A DNA stretch of 64,000 nt from UBA2336 sp965227265 (GCA_965227265.1 OZ245738.1:2232001-2296000), one strand, 5' to 3'; counted from the stretch's first letter, positions 16,999-25,234 are shown. The notes: generated by a model not told the origin, from the sequence alone. Made by a program: numbers and translations.

Positions 16999-17724
16999 TT
17001 ACTTACTGTCCGCAAAGTTGAAGTTCAATCCGATCGTTACAAACTCCTTATCCTGACGGAAATCTTCGTTGGTAACATTGAAGCTATAGCCGAACTGAAA
17101 CTGAAACTTAATCTTCTCTAACCCTGCGCGGATTGTTAATGCCGGCTCAATTAAAAAATTAGAATCATTTTCGCGTAAGTAATCGGCTGCGGACTCACCG
17201 TTATAGATCAAATCACCAACAATGTTTGAATAGCGCAGGTTTACGAAACGGGATGAGACAGCTGCGGAAAAATATTTTGACTTATAGCCAAAGTTTGGCT
17301 GAATGCCATAGCGAAAGATGTTGGCTGAAATATCGCCTTCGGTACCGGGACTTGCATCGGCCGTGGAAGGCAAATGATTTTCAACGCTTCCGGTTCCGGC
17401 TAATCCATAAAGCTCAAACACAAAATTCTCGGCAACCGGTGTAAAGTATCCGACTCCTGCTTCAAAGAATTTTCCCGAGCCGCCATCACCATTATCAAGG
17501 TCTGATGGAATGAACAACCCCGCATTGGCCTGGATCGCGATGTTTGATCCAACGCCATACGCACCTTGAAACTCGACCTGATTTCCATTACCGGAAAGCG
17601 TGAGGTTTGTTTCACCTTTTTCAGAAATCAGCGGAACATTTTGTGTGTTCGCAGTATAGTACTTAGGGCTACAGCTCGCCATGATAGCCAGCATAAGTGC
17701 GGTAAATAGAATGTTTTTCAGCAT
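16999..17724 (-). CDS. Lipid-anchored outer-membrane protein, beta-barrel-like
   Basis: The leader MLKNILFTALMLAIMASCS has a lipobox (MASC). The mature protein starts SPKYYTANTQNVPLIS and has repeated amphipathic strands ending in aromatic residues (FEAGVGYFTP, FELYGLAG, FQFQFGYSFNV, FVTIGLNFNF), as in small outer-membrane barrels. A strong Shine-Dalgarno sequence GGAGGAAA is present on the minus strand (about 17729-17736), 4-5 bases before the ATG, which is unusual here. Function unknown. Confidence 0.75.
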   Translation of the reverse strand: MLKNILFTALMLAIMASCSPKYYTANTQNVPLISEKGETNLTLSGNGNQVEFQGAYGVGSNIAIQANAGLFIPSDLDNGDGGSGKFFEAGVGYFTPVAENFVFELYGLAGTGSVENHLPSTADASPGTEGDISANIFRYGIQPNFGYKSKYFSAAVSSRFVNLRYSNIVGDLIYNGESAADYLRENDSNFLIEPALTIRAGLEKIKFQFQFGYSFNVTNEDFRQDKEFVTIGLNFNFADSK

Positions 17725-18093
17725 ACGGTTTCCTCCGTTTTAGATGGAGCTCAGCATTGCATTCCCACAAAGTGTGCCGTTTAGAAACAGGCTTTTAACA
17801 GTATTACGCAATATATATTGTGGATACTTGTACTCACCCAAGAATAAGTATTCGCCCATACGCGTAAGCAAATGCGAAAAATAAAGCTCCCAGCCATAGG
17901 AGTTACTCCTATTAACCCCGGTTTAGTTTAAATAAAGCTATTAGCTTTCGTACAATTCCGGTTCTCCCCCAGGTTAATCGAAGTTAGTTGTGATCTGTCT
18001 TATGATGCTTTGCGCCCCATGCAAGTAAAGCTTTGTTGGTTTTGAGGGTTGAGACTGGTTTGGCTTTTAGCAGCGCTTATAACCCCTTGTATT
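17725..18093. other. 369-base divergent intergenic region containing a structured leader
   Basis: No gene is seen. The region holds the Shine-Dalgarno of the minus-strand gene (17729-17736), a 12-bp palindrome CAATATATATTG (17809-17820), the 17-bp palindrome at 17896-17912, and blocks shared with the leader at 52750-52940: TAAATAAA, ATTCCGGTT (17955-17963), TTGAGACT (18049-18056) and ATAACCCCTT (18079-18088, 5 bases before the ATG at 18094). A TTTG at 18032-18035 with CTGGTTTG 19 bases on could be a weak promoter. Confidence 0.7.
17896..17912. promoter_or_regulatory. 17-bp palindrome, copy 1, upstream of the HsdR_N gene
   Basis: ATAGGAGTTACTCCTAT has perfect 8-base arms around a single central T. 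It lies 181 bases before the ATG at 18094. An identical copy at 52750-52766 precedes the ParB/methyltransferase cassette. The form suggests a dimeric regulator site; each half contains TACTCCT, which fits the NarL-type heptamer TACYNMT, though not in the usual 7-2-7 spacing. Confidence 0.75.
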
Positions 18094-18876
18094 ATGCTTA
18101 CCTCATCCAAAAAACAAAAGCTTCAACAGAGCTTGAAGGCTTTTCAGAAAAAGTACTTTGGTAAAAAGCTTGCCGATCTTGACGAATCCAGTACTCGTTT
18201 GCTCATTAACGAATTACTGAATGATGTCCTTGGCTATTTAATGATAGATGAAATCAAGACTGAATATATGATTCGCGGAACGTATGCGGATTATGTTGTT
18301 CAGATAAAAGGTGTCAGGCATTTTCTGGTTGAAGTAAAGGCTCTGTCCCTTTCGTTATCGGACAAACATCTACGACAAGCAATTAATTATGGAGCTAACG
18401 AAGGTATTGAATGGGCTTTGTTAACAAACGGAAAAGAAATTCATTTCTATAAAATTCTATTCACCAAACCGATTGAATCCAAACTCGTCTTCAAAATAGA
18501 TGTTGGAGATCCTGCTCAGGTTAAAGAAGCAGTTGAATGTTTGCAGCATTTACACCGTGATGCAGTTGTAAAAAAGAGTCTGGATATGCTCTGGAATAAA
18601 TTCACAGCGTTAGAGGTATACACAATTGCTGGCCTTATGTACAGCAATACTGTGATCAACTTTCTTAAACGTGAGCTAAAAAAGAAGTTCAAAAGTAAGT
18701 TTGAAGAAGCGGAAGTAAGAGAAGCTTTAACCAATATGATTTGTTCTCCGGTAAGTATGGAGAAAGTAAAAGTATCAGGAAGTAAAAAGTTGAAAAAGAA
18801 AGATAAGCCAACTATGATTATCGTCAATGCACAGCAAGCTTCTGATGTAGTTGTAGTAAGTACATCAGGACAGTAA
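18094..18876 (+). CDS. Stand-alone HsdR N-terminal (PD-(D/E)XK nuclease-like) domain protein
   Basis: The ATG at 18094 (MLTSSKKQKLQQSLKAF) is preferred to a TTG at 18049. The central part resembles the N-terminal nuclease domain of type I restriction subunit HsdR: EIKTEYMIRGTYADYVVQ, then HFLVEVKAL, then LRQAINYGANEGIEWALLTN. The candidate PD-(D/E)XK residues are the Asp in YADY and the E-x-K of EVK. The helicase part of HsdR is absent, and no hsdM or hsdS gene is near. The C-terminal half is helical and lysine-rich. Comparable stand-alone proteins occur in Bacteroidota. The role is unknown; defence or nucleic-acid repair is possible. Confidence 0.8.
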   Translation: MLTSSKKQKLQQSLKAFQKKYFGKKLADLDESSTRLLINELLNDVLGYLMIDEIKTEYMIRGTYADYVVQIKGVRHFLVEVKALSLSLSDKHLRQAINYGANEGIEWALLTNGKEIHFYKILFTKPIESKLVFKIDVGDPAQVKEAVECLQHLHRDAVVKKSLDMLWNKFTALEVYTIAGLMYSNTVINFLKRELKKKFKSKFEEAEVREALTNMICSPVSMEKVKVSGSKKLKKKDKPTMIIVNAQQASDVVVVSTSGQ

Positions 18877-18918
18877 GTATTTTCATTTTATACAATTATA
18901 ATTTAATCCTTGAATATT

Positions 18919-19134
18919 ATGCATGACGTAAGATTTTCAATTCCAGAAAGAGAACTAGGCAAAGCTGATATTGAGTTCCTTGTAAAGAAAAATGGTAAAG
19001 TTTTTGGAACAATGAAGGTTTCTAAGGGATCAATTGTTTGGTTTCCTAAAGATACCACTTACGGCCATAAGACTAGTTGGAATAAATTTGACGAATTTAT
19101 GAAAAGTCAAAGCAGATATGAGAAGAGAAAATAA
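18919..19134 (+). CDS. Small conserved protein of unknown function
   Basis: 71 residues from the ATG at 18919; a TTG three codons upstream is less likely. Compact beta-rich protein with SIPERELGKADIEFLVKKNG, FGTMKVSKGSIVWFP and TTYGHKTSWNKFDEFM, a pattern I associate with a small conserved family without assigned function. It follows the HsdR_N gene by 42 bases in the same direction and is probably cotranscribed. Confidence 0.65.
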   Translation: MHDVRFSIPERELGKADIEFLVKKNGKVFGTMKVSKGSIVWFPKDTTYGHKTSWNKFDEFMKSQSRYEKRK

Positions 19135-19164
19135 TCTTGAAAACGACAGCATAGATATATAATA

Positions 19165-20412
19165 TTACTTCTTCTGCAACCTCTTCACCAACCAAGGCAA
19201 CGTCAACCCCTGCCCAATAATACTTATCAACACCACCACAACCGAAATAAAAATAATCGCGTTGCGCTGCGGGAAGGCTGAACCATCGCTAAGGGTTAAG
19301 GGCAAGGCAATGGCAGTTGCCAGTGAGACAATTCCCCGCATACCGGCCCAGCTGATGATGAGGCTGGTTTTAAAATCAAACAAGGCATGTTCGGTAATGC
19401 GGTTCTTGTTACGAGGCGAAGCAAAGGCGCGGGTCAAGCCTTTTTGCTGACCTACTACCCGGCCAAAGCGTAATAAAAAAGCAACTACGGTTATGATGAA
19501 CGCATAGAGCACATAGAGCCATGCATTGCCGTCAACCGTTTTGAGCACTTCCGGGAACTGGATGCCGATGAGAATGAAGATGAAGCCGTTCAATAAAAAT
19601 ACGATCACATCCCACAACGTTTTGGTTTGCTCCTGTAACGCAGGCGGAAACTGCTGGCTGCCAAAGCGCGCTATCATCAGTCCCAATACCACTACGGCAA
19701 TCACGCCCGATACGTGCAGCTCTTCCGCTACCTGGTAGGTCACAAACGGCATCAGCAGCATGAAGCCGATGGTGACCAACGTATTCTTATGTACTTTCTT
19801 TAAAATTATGCTGAGTAATTTGGCCAGCAGTCCGCCAACCAAAAATCCGCCACCCAATACCAACACAAACTGAAGCGAAGCTTTCCAGAACACAAAGGCT
19901 GTTCCACCTACTGCCAGCACCGCATACCGGTACACCACCAACGCAGACGCATCGTTTACAAGTGATTCACCTTCTATGATGGTAGTCGTTTGATGTGATA
20001 GTCCGAGGCCTTTGGTAATGCTGATGGCCGACACGGCATCTGTTGCCGAAAGGATTGAGCCTAGTACAAAAGCAAGCGGCCACGTCATTCCGGGAATCAG
20101 GTAATAGGCAACCACTGCAATCCCGACTGCGGTAAGAAATACGAGCGAGATTGCCAAGGCGTTGATGGTATTGAAGTGAGTCTTAAACTCTGCGAATGGC
20201 ATCTTGTACGCTGCATCGTAGAGCAAGGGCGGAAGGAAGATGAGGAACACAACCTCAGGCTCCAGTGTGATGTTGGGAATAGTCGGTATAAACCCGATGC
20301 CAATCCCGACTGCGATCATAAGAATTGGGTATGGGATTTTGATTTTCTCCGCAATGGCGGAGATCCCGATCATCACGGCCAGTAAAAAGATAACTACGCT
20401 ATAATGTTCCAT
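19165..20412 (-). CDS. Na+/H+ antiporter, CPA1 (NhaP/YjcE-like) family
   Basis: 415 residues with about 12 membrane spans. Family signatures: IFLPPLLYDAAYKM near residue 60, LGSILSATDAVSAISI near 117-132 containing the conserved TDAV/SAT ion-binding region, and EGESLVNDASALVVYR (about 147-162) with the ND pair essential for proton exchange. SWAGMRGIVSLATA is near residue 354. Exchanges Na+ for H+ at the inner membrane. No cytosolic regulatory tail is present. Probably monocistronic. Confidence 0.92.
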   Translation of the reverse strand: MEHYSVVIFLLAVMIGISAIAEKIKIPYPILMIAVGIGIGFIPTIPNITLEPEVVFLIFLPPLLYDAAYKMPFAEFKTHFNTINALAISLVFLTAVGIAVVAYYLIPGMTWPLAFVLGSILSATDAVSAISITKGLGLSHQTTTIIEGESLVNDASALVVYRYAVLAVGGTAFVFWKASLQFVLVLGGGFLVGGLLAKLLSIILKKVHKNTLVTIGFMLLMPFVTYQVAEELHVSGVIAVVVLGLMIARFGSQQFPPALQEQTKTLWDVIVFLLNGFIFILIGIQFPEVLKTVDGNAWLYVLYAFIITVVAFLLRFGRVVGQQKGLTRAFASPRNKNRITEHALFDFKTSLIISWAGMRGIVSLATAIALPLTLSDGSAFPQRNAIIFISVVVVLISIIGQGLTLPWLVKRLQKK

Positions 20413-20482
20413 TCCGGTTTGAGGATCGGTTTCGGTGTAATTTTATTGTGAGTAAAATACGAAAAGGAAACATTAGTTTGAA

Positions 20483-20617
20483 CGTCATTTCGAGCGTGCG
20501 TAGCAAGACTATGAAATGTTGAGTGATCTGCGAGAAATCTCGGGTTCAGTAGGTAGTGCGAGACTTCTCGGGGGCAGCTTATCTCTTTGCTGAAAGCTTT
20601 TTACGCTCGAAGTGACG
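20483..20617. repeat. REP-like GTCATT element 1 with inverted ends
   Basis: A 135-base element bounded by CGTCATTTCGAGCG (20483-20496) and its near-perfect complement CGCTCGAAGTGACG (20604-20617). Inside are two direct copies of a 16-base unit: TGCGAGAAATCTCGGG (20529-20544) and TGCGAGACTTCTCGGG (20557-20572). It resembles the dispersed GTCATTnnGAGCG intergenic repeats of Bacteroidota genomes and is related to the element at 23198-23321. It fills most of the gap between the antiporter and hydrolase genes. Confidence 0.75.
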
Positions 20618-20639
20618 ATAACGTAGGTGATGGTAAGTT

Positions 20640-21647
20640 TTATTGAACTGGTTTCATTCCAAATTTTTCAATTGCAAACTTCTCCATTTGCTTATAGACT
20701 CCTTCCACATCTTTTGAAACAAGTGATGAACCGATCACATGCGCTCCGGCATTCGGCATGGCGATGGCTTCTTTTAAGTTATCGGGTGTACCTAGCTGTT
20801 TGTTCATCTCCAGCATCGCGCTGACTTTTACTTCGGGGTCCTGGTTCTCTTCGTCCTTATAATAGTATAACGTAAGGCAAGGCTGCTTGACGCGTTCAAA
20901 GGTTGCTTTCGTCATGGATGTTTCTACAAGCTCTTCCAATTCTACCAGGGCTTCAATTCGGTACTTACTGTTCCAGTACTTAGCGCGTTCCGGTTCAGCA
21001 ACCCATTCGCGGTACTTGCTGCCTAAGACATTCCGTGCGATTTGCAATCCCCAGGGATCATTTAATAAGAATGCTGCGCCATCGTTAATGGCGATGTTGG
21101 GCGACATGTTGATCATCGCATGAACATCGTTTGGATATTCCGCTGCAAGCATGAGCGCTACCGTTCCACCGGTTGACGTAGTTACCAAAATGACCTTATC
21201 CCCTATTGCTTTACCAATCGATAATGCTTCCTTCGCGCTTTCCCAGAAACGATCGGCTGTAAAATTCAATAATGATTCGGTTGTGTCAATGCCATGATCG
21301 GCCAGTCGTGATAAGTACAAGTTCGCTCCGAACTCTTTCGCAAATCTTCTATGGACAGGATCGCCTTCCATTTGACTGGCGGAGAAACCATGCAAGTACA
21401 CGACCGCGTATTCTGTTTTCTTTTTGGTTGAATCAGCCCAAACAATCCGAGCCTCATTGTCGGGTTTTATTTTGTGAACACTTTCGCGTGCAGCGATCAG
21501 GGCTTCTAATTGATCGGGTGTAGCGATTAATGTTTGTAGTCTTTTATCAAATTTTGGTTTACGTGGTTTGGGTCCGGCCAGGTATGCAATGGCCAGGCCA
21601 AGTACCGGAATACCTATGTAGAGTAAACGTTTAAGTGACTTTTTCAT
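20640..21647 (-). CDS. Alpha/beta hydrolase, membrane-anchored or secreted
   Basis: 335 residues. An N-terminal hydrophobic anchor (LLYIGIPVLGLAIAYLAGP) is followed by an alpha/beta-hydrolase fold: oxyanion region VVYLHGFSAS near 83-92, nucleophile elbow TTSTGGTVAL near 155-164 and the late histidine in NAGAHVIGS near 300. It resembles carboxylesterase/serine aminopeptidase-type lipases. The substrate is unknown. The gene lies next to a repeat element and has no obvious operon partner. Confidence 0.85.
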   Translation of the reverse strand: MKKSLKRLLYIGIPVLGLAIAYLAGPKPRKPKFDKRLQTLIATPDQLEALIAARESVHKIKPDNEARIVWADSTKKKTEYAVVYLHGFSASQMEGDPVHRRFAKEFGANLYLSRLADHGIDTTESLLNFTADRFWESAKEALSIGKAIGDKVILVTTSTGGTVALMLAAEYPNDVHAMINMSPNIAINDGAAFLLNDPWGLQIARNVLGSKYREWVAEPERAKYWNSKYRIEALVELEELVETSMTKATFERVKQPCLTLYYYKDEENQDPEVKVSAMLEMNKQLGTPDNLKEAIAMPNAGAHVIGSSLVSKDVEGVYKQMEKFAIEKFGMKPVQ

Positions 21648-21817
21648 GGGAGCGAATTGGTATAGCGAAGGTACTATAAATTTAGCGTTTGAATTTAGCG
21701 CCTGAAGAACATTTCACCTGCATAATCGGTAACCGCGTTGCACGAAATTGAACAATAGTATAAAGCGTGCAGTTTATTTTAGCTATTTTTAATTCATTAA
21801 TTCTTAGCCTCACTTCT

Positions 21818-22546
21818 ATGTTTCGTTTTGTTAGAAATTTCATTCTTTCGGCAGTTCTGCTAAGCGCAATGATCTCCTGTTCGGATGCTGATGAAAAGCC
21901 TTGCGACAAAGTATTCCTAGATAAAATCGGTAGCAGGTTTGTGTATTACACCGGAAGTCAGCTAATCTCAGAGTTCAGTTTTGCTGCTGAAACAAGATTT
22001 TCCTACACCGAAGCGGGTAAAGTTTCAGAGATCACTACGTTCTCAAACACGAATGAACCCATAAACAAGGTGAAATTTTACTACGATGAGACTGGCCGAA
22101 TCGATTACATGCTCCGGTTCTACACCGGCATTCCGCTCGATTCCATACATCCCACGTATGACGCTCAGCAACGAATCACAAAATTATTATACTATATTGA
22201 CGATGAACTGGACCAAACCATCGATTACGAGTATGCCGGAAAAAATACAACGCAATCCCGGTTATACACTGCAGATGGTTCATATGAAATATTAACGTTA
22301 CTGGAATACGACAACAATCCGCGGCTGTATCCTGCCGAAGCCTGGAATGTATCTTTTCTATATACTCCCCTTTACTTCAGTGAGAACAACGTTACGAAGT
22401 ATACCGGCACAGTTCCCGGCAGCGAGGATGAAACAGTAATCGTGCATGCATTTAAGTATAATTCGGATGGCCTTGTCATAGAAGATCAGGTTGGAGAAAC
22501 TATTACAACGTTTGATTATGCCTGTGATCAACGGCTGAAGGAGTAA
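21818..22546 (+). CDS. Lipoprotein with YD/RHS-like repeats
   Basis: The ATG at 21818 gives a clean lipoprotein leader ending in ISCS; the longer frame from 21767 does not. The mature protein of about 220 residues contains repeated strands of the form FYYDETGRIDYM, PTYDAQQRITKLLYY and FKYNSDGLVIEDQ, the YD-repeat pattern seen in RHS-like and DUF4595-like surface proteins of Bacteroidota. Function unknown; probably sits on the outer membrane. Confidence 0.75.
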   Translation: MFRFVRNFILSAVLLSAMISCSDADEKPCDKVFLDKIGSRFVYYTGSQLISEFSFAAETRFSYTEAGKVSEITTFSNTNEPINKVKFYYDETGRIDYMLRFYTGIPLDSIHPTYDAQQRITKLLYYIDDELDQTIDYEYAGKNTTQSRLYTADGSYEILTLLEYDNNPRLYPAEAWNVSFLYTPLYFSENNVTKYTGTVPGSEDETVIVHAFKYNSDGLVIEDQVGETITTFDYACDQRLKE

Positions 22547-22561
22547 GGAGTAAAGCGCTTT

Positions 22562-22592
22562 AAAAAAAGCGCCCGACATCTCTGCCGGGCGC
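22562..22592 (-). terminator. Rho-independent terminator of the lipoprotein gene at 22628
   Basis: GCGCCCG (22569-22575) and CGGGCGC (22586-22592) form a 7-bp GC-rich stem with a 10-base loop. On the minus strand it is followed directly by seven T residues (22562-22568). The adjacent GCGCTTT/AAAGCGC arms (22555-22572) offer an alternative stem that could stop plus-strand transcription of the upstream lipoprotein gene. Confidence 0.85.
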
Positions 22593-22627
22593 CAACCCTG
22601 TAAATTAAACCGCCTGCTTTTATACAC

Positions 22628-23101
22628 TTAAAATATTATATCCTTTCTCCGGGTACTATCGCGCTTGTGTTCAGCCTTGCGGCCTGAATAATAATCACCT
22701 CTCCAGAGCGTAGTTTCACAAAAATCTTTGCGCGTACCTTCATAGCGGTCCTGTACATAATAATTCAGTGTGATCTGATCATTATAAATCGTTCCTGCGC
22801 CTTCGATCTCGTAACCGTCTATGATCTGAAGCGGAATAATGATCGCGTCATACGATACGGTAGCGTAGATGGATAAGCCATCCATGTACAAGTTTTCAAT
22901 GTACACTTCATTGGAACGTGATCCGGAAGAAATCCAGACATCGTACTCATAATATTCATGGTACGTTTCGCTGTATTCGTCCGCATAGTGACTTCCAACA
23001 ATCTGGTTGCGCCAGTGGTAAGGCCTTTCGGGCTCAACGTAGTACGTATCGCACGAGGCTAAACTGATCAGGACAAGGAGGAAGAGTAATGACCGTTTCA
23101 T
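22628..23101 (-). CDS. Hypothetical lipoprotein, tyrosine-rich
   Basis: Leader MKRSLLFLLVLISLASC with lipobox LASC. The mature 140 residues are rich in Tyr, Glu and Asp (for example DEYSETYHEYYEYDVW), then become a beta-rich domain ending in a basic tail (KAEHKRDSTRRKD). I do not recognise a family. A strong terminator follows its stop. Confidence 0.75.
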   Translation of the reverse strand: MKRSLLFLLVLISLASCDTYYVEPERPYHWRNQIVGSHYADEYSETYHEYYEYDVWISSGSRSNEVYIENLYMDGLSIYATVSYDAIIIPLQIIDGYEIEGAGTIYNDQITLNYYVQDRYEGTRKDFCETTLWRGDYYSGRKAEHKRDSTRRKDIIF

Positions 23102-23197
23102 AAAACTTAAAATTTAATTCAGTTCTTATAATACAAGGGACATGCCAAGTCAGAAAATGGCGTTTTTGAAATGGATTACAAGTTTTTTATCGCTTCA

Positions 23198-23321
23198 CGT
23201 CATACTGAAGGTTTTGCCTGAAGTATCCCCTGATAGTGGAAACTATCAATATCATAGCTTGTGCTTGATCTTCTCTTTGTTCATTTAATAACGGGATTCT
23301 TCGCTGACGCTCAGAATGACG
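23198..23321. repeat. REP-like GTCATT element 2 with inverted ends
   Basis: On the minus strand it starts CGTCATTCTGAGCGTCAGCG and ends CCTTCAGTATGACG, so its ends are imperfect inverted repeats. The first 15 or so bases match element 1 (CGTCATTTCGAGCGTGCG). Length is 124 bases. The shared ends at two separate intergenic sites show a dispersed repeat family. Confidence 0.7.
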
Positions 23322-23342
23322 TATGGCCAAGAGGTATATAAA

Positions 23343-23371
23343 AACAAAAACCCCGGCCGTCCGCCAGGGTT
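23343..23371 (-). terminator. Terminator at the end of the dcw operon
   Basis: AACCC (23349-23353) pairs with GGGTT (23367-23371), and CGG (23354-23356) with CCG (23361-23363). On the minus strand the stem is followed by TTTTTGTTTT. It lies 165 bases after the ftsZ stop, in the right orientation to end the mraZ-ftsZ transcript. Confidence 0.65.
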
Positions 23372-23535
23372 CTTTCAAAGGTTAAAAAGTAATCAGGTTA
23401 AGGGCCTGACTTGATAAATAGGCAATTCAGCACCGGCAAAAAATATTTACCACCAACAACCACTACGAATGGAGTAAAATACCGGACGTGCTGAATATGC
23501 CATACCTTTGAAGCTTTAGAAACCTTCATGCTTTA

Positions 23536-25143
23536 TTAATCAACATTGTCGTGCAGGAACTTGTTGTTGCCCAGCAGACTGTTGTCGTCATTTAAATTAT
23601 ACTTGGAGATCAACGGCTCGGATGAATGCGGAACGTTGTCCATCTTCACGCCTCTGCGTAAGTAAGCAGGCAACGCCCACTTTTCGTTGAACTCTTCTTT
23701 GGTCATTTCCTGCTTGCGGGCATTCTTCAGCTTTTCCTTGCGGAGCTGAGCTTGCTCTTGTAAGCGCTGTTTCGCAGAACGGAGTTCCATCATGCCATCT
23801 TCATTGATGATCTGATCGCCATACTTTTCAGTTTCGCGCTCAAACTCATCGTCATGATTTCCGAAAAGACCTTCATCACCGAAGTCATCTTCCGCATCTT
23901 TATTGTTAGTGACGGTTGGTTCCGGCTTCACAAATACAAACTCGCGCTGCATCGGTTTCTCCTCTTCTTCCTCCTCTTCTTCGATTTGTTTCTTTGTTGG
24001 CTTAACCGGCTCTTCTGTCTTCTTCAACTGGATCTCCTGAGAATGATTGATATTCTCTTGTTCAAACATCCAGATCTGGCTGCGGTCAAGATCGTGCACC
24101 TTCTTTTTATCTTCTTCCGCATCAGACTTTTTTACTTCTTCCGCTTGTTCGTTCTCACGATCAAAACCAGTTGCGATAACCGTTACGCGTAACCGATCAC
24201 CCAAGGCTGTATCAACACCGTGACCGAAGATCATTTCAGCTTCCTGGCCGGCTTGTTCCTGGATATAGTTTGTGATCTCTGAAAGCTCGTCCATGCGCAG
24301 CTCAGCTTCTGCTCCCGATACAATCGACAACAAAATCTTCTTAGCGCCCATGATATCGCAGTTGTCAAGCAACGGTGATGTCAACGCGCCTACTGCTGCG
24401 TTCTTTGCGCGATTCTCTCCTTTTGTTTCGGCTGTTCCCATAACCGCGTGACCTGCATTGCGCATTACGGTACGTACGTCCATGAAGTCAACGTTTACGT
24501 AACCGGCAAGTGTGATGATCTCGGCAATTCCTTTTGCTGCAGTTGTCAATACGTTATCCGCTTGCGCGAAAGCGGTACCGATCGGCAGGTCGCCATAGAT
24601 CTCGCGTAATCTTTCGTTCAGGATTACAATCATCGTATCGCAGCTTGCACGCAATGCATTGATACCGGAATTTGCCTGATCTAATTTTTTCTTTCCTTCA
24701 AACTGGAATGGCTCAGTCACAATACCTACCGTAAGAATGCCCATGCTCTTCGCGATCTTCGCGATCACTGGAGCTGCTCCGGTTCCGGTACCACCGCCCA
24801 TTCCGGCTGTGATGAAAATCATTTTTGTTCCTTCAAGGAACTCTCTGATCTGTTCTTTGCTTTCAATGGCTGCGCCCTTTCCTACTTTAGGATTTGCGCC
24901 ACAGCCAAGACCCTCTGTAAGGTCAACACCAATTTGCAATTTGGTTGGCACAGGGCTGTTGTTCAGCGCCTGTAAATCTGTATTACAGACAACGAATTCC
25001 ACATCCTTAATACCCTGGCGGTACATGTGGTTAACTGCGTTGCTTCCTCCTCCACCGACACCAATTACTTTTATAATTGATCGCGGAGCTCCCAGCGTGT
25101 TCTGCTTTGGGAGGTCGAATTTGTACGATCCGGTTTCTAACAT
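23536..25143 (-). CDS. ftsZ: Cell division protein FtsZ
   Basis: Tubulin-like GTPase that forms the cytokinetic Z ring. The 535-residue protein has the GTPase core (about 15-325) with VGGGGSNAVNHM and the tubulin signature GGGTGTGAAPVIA. A long acidic linker contains a run of glutamates (EEEEEEE, about 398-404). The conserved C-terminal peptide that binds FtsA is present as LPAYLRR (about 491-497), but it is followed by 38 extra residues, so it is internal. Last gene of the dcw operon. Confidence 0.97.
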   Translation of the reverse strand: MLETGSYKFDLPKQNTLGAPRSIIKVIGVGGGGSNAVNHMYRQGIKDVEFVVCNTDLQALNNSPVPTKLQIGVDLTEGLGCGANPKVGKGAAIESKEQIREFLEGTKMIFITAGMGGGTGTGAAPVIAKIAKSMGILTVGIVTEPFQFEGKKKLDQANSGINALRASCDTMIVILNERLREIYGDLPIGTAFAQADNVLTTAAKGIAEIITLAGYVNVDFMDVRTVMRNAGHAVMGTAETKGENRAKNAAVGALTSPLLDNCDIMGAKKILLSIVSGAEAELRMDELSEITNYIQEQAGQEAEMIFGHGVDTALGDRLRVTVIATGFDRENEQAEEVKKSDAEEDKKKVHDLDRSQIWMFEQENINHSQEIQLKKTEEPVKPTKKQIEEEEEEEEKPMQREFVFVKPEPTVTNNKDAEDDFGDEGLFGNHDDEFERETEKYGDQIINEDGMMELRSAKQRLQEQAQLRKEKLKNARKQEMTKEEFNEKWALPAYLRRGVKMDNVPHSSEPLISKYNLNDDNSLLGNNKFLHDNVD

Positions 25144-25180
25144 ATTACTTCTTTTTAGTGGTTGCTCTTTTTAATTTGTC

Positions 25181-25233
25181 TTTAGTCGCTAGTATTTAGT
25201 CGTTAGACTTTACTAAGGACTAAAGACTAGATA
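25181..25233. repeat. TAGTAGTTAG-family repeat, copy 3 (ftsZ-ftsA gap)
   Basis: Bases 25189-25201 and 25218-25230 form an inverted repeat matching at 12 of 13 positions (CTAGTATTTAGTC against GACTAAAGACTAG), with a 16-base loop. It runs up to the ftsA stop codon. The same unit family flanks kdsB. Confidence 0.75.
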
Positions 25234-25234
25234 C

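Larger units (their letters stand above)
23102..23535. other. 434-base gene-free region between lipoprotein gene and ftsZ
   Basis: No convincing gene is found. The region holds a REP-like element (23198-23321) that includes a small hairpin TGATAGT/ACTATCA (23231-23248), and the terminator of the dcw operon (23343-23371). About 160 bases (23372-23535) lie between that terminator and the ftsZ stop with no clear feature. Confidence 0.6.

Noticed and set aside
17809..17820. 12-bp palindrome CAATATATATTG as an operator
   Set aside because: It is an AT-only core in an AT-rich spacer and can occur by chance; no second copy and no promoter box next to it.
20411..20419. ATTCCGGTT before the antiporter gene as a third leader copy
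   Set aside because: Neither the palindrome nor the other blocks are present. TTCCGGTT also occurs inside coding genes here, so the single match is chance.
23187..23378. 63-codon minus-strand frame after ftsZ
   Set aside because: It is made of the REP-like element and the terminator stem, so it is a repeat-borne open frame.
23930..24010. Low-complexity tract in ftsZ as a possible insertion
   Set aside because: It encodes the acidic linker that is variable in all FtsZ proteins; the frame and both flanks are intact.
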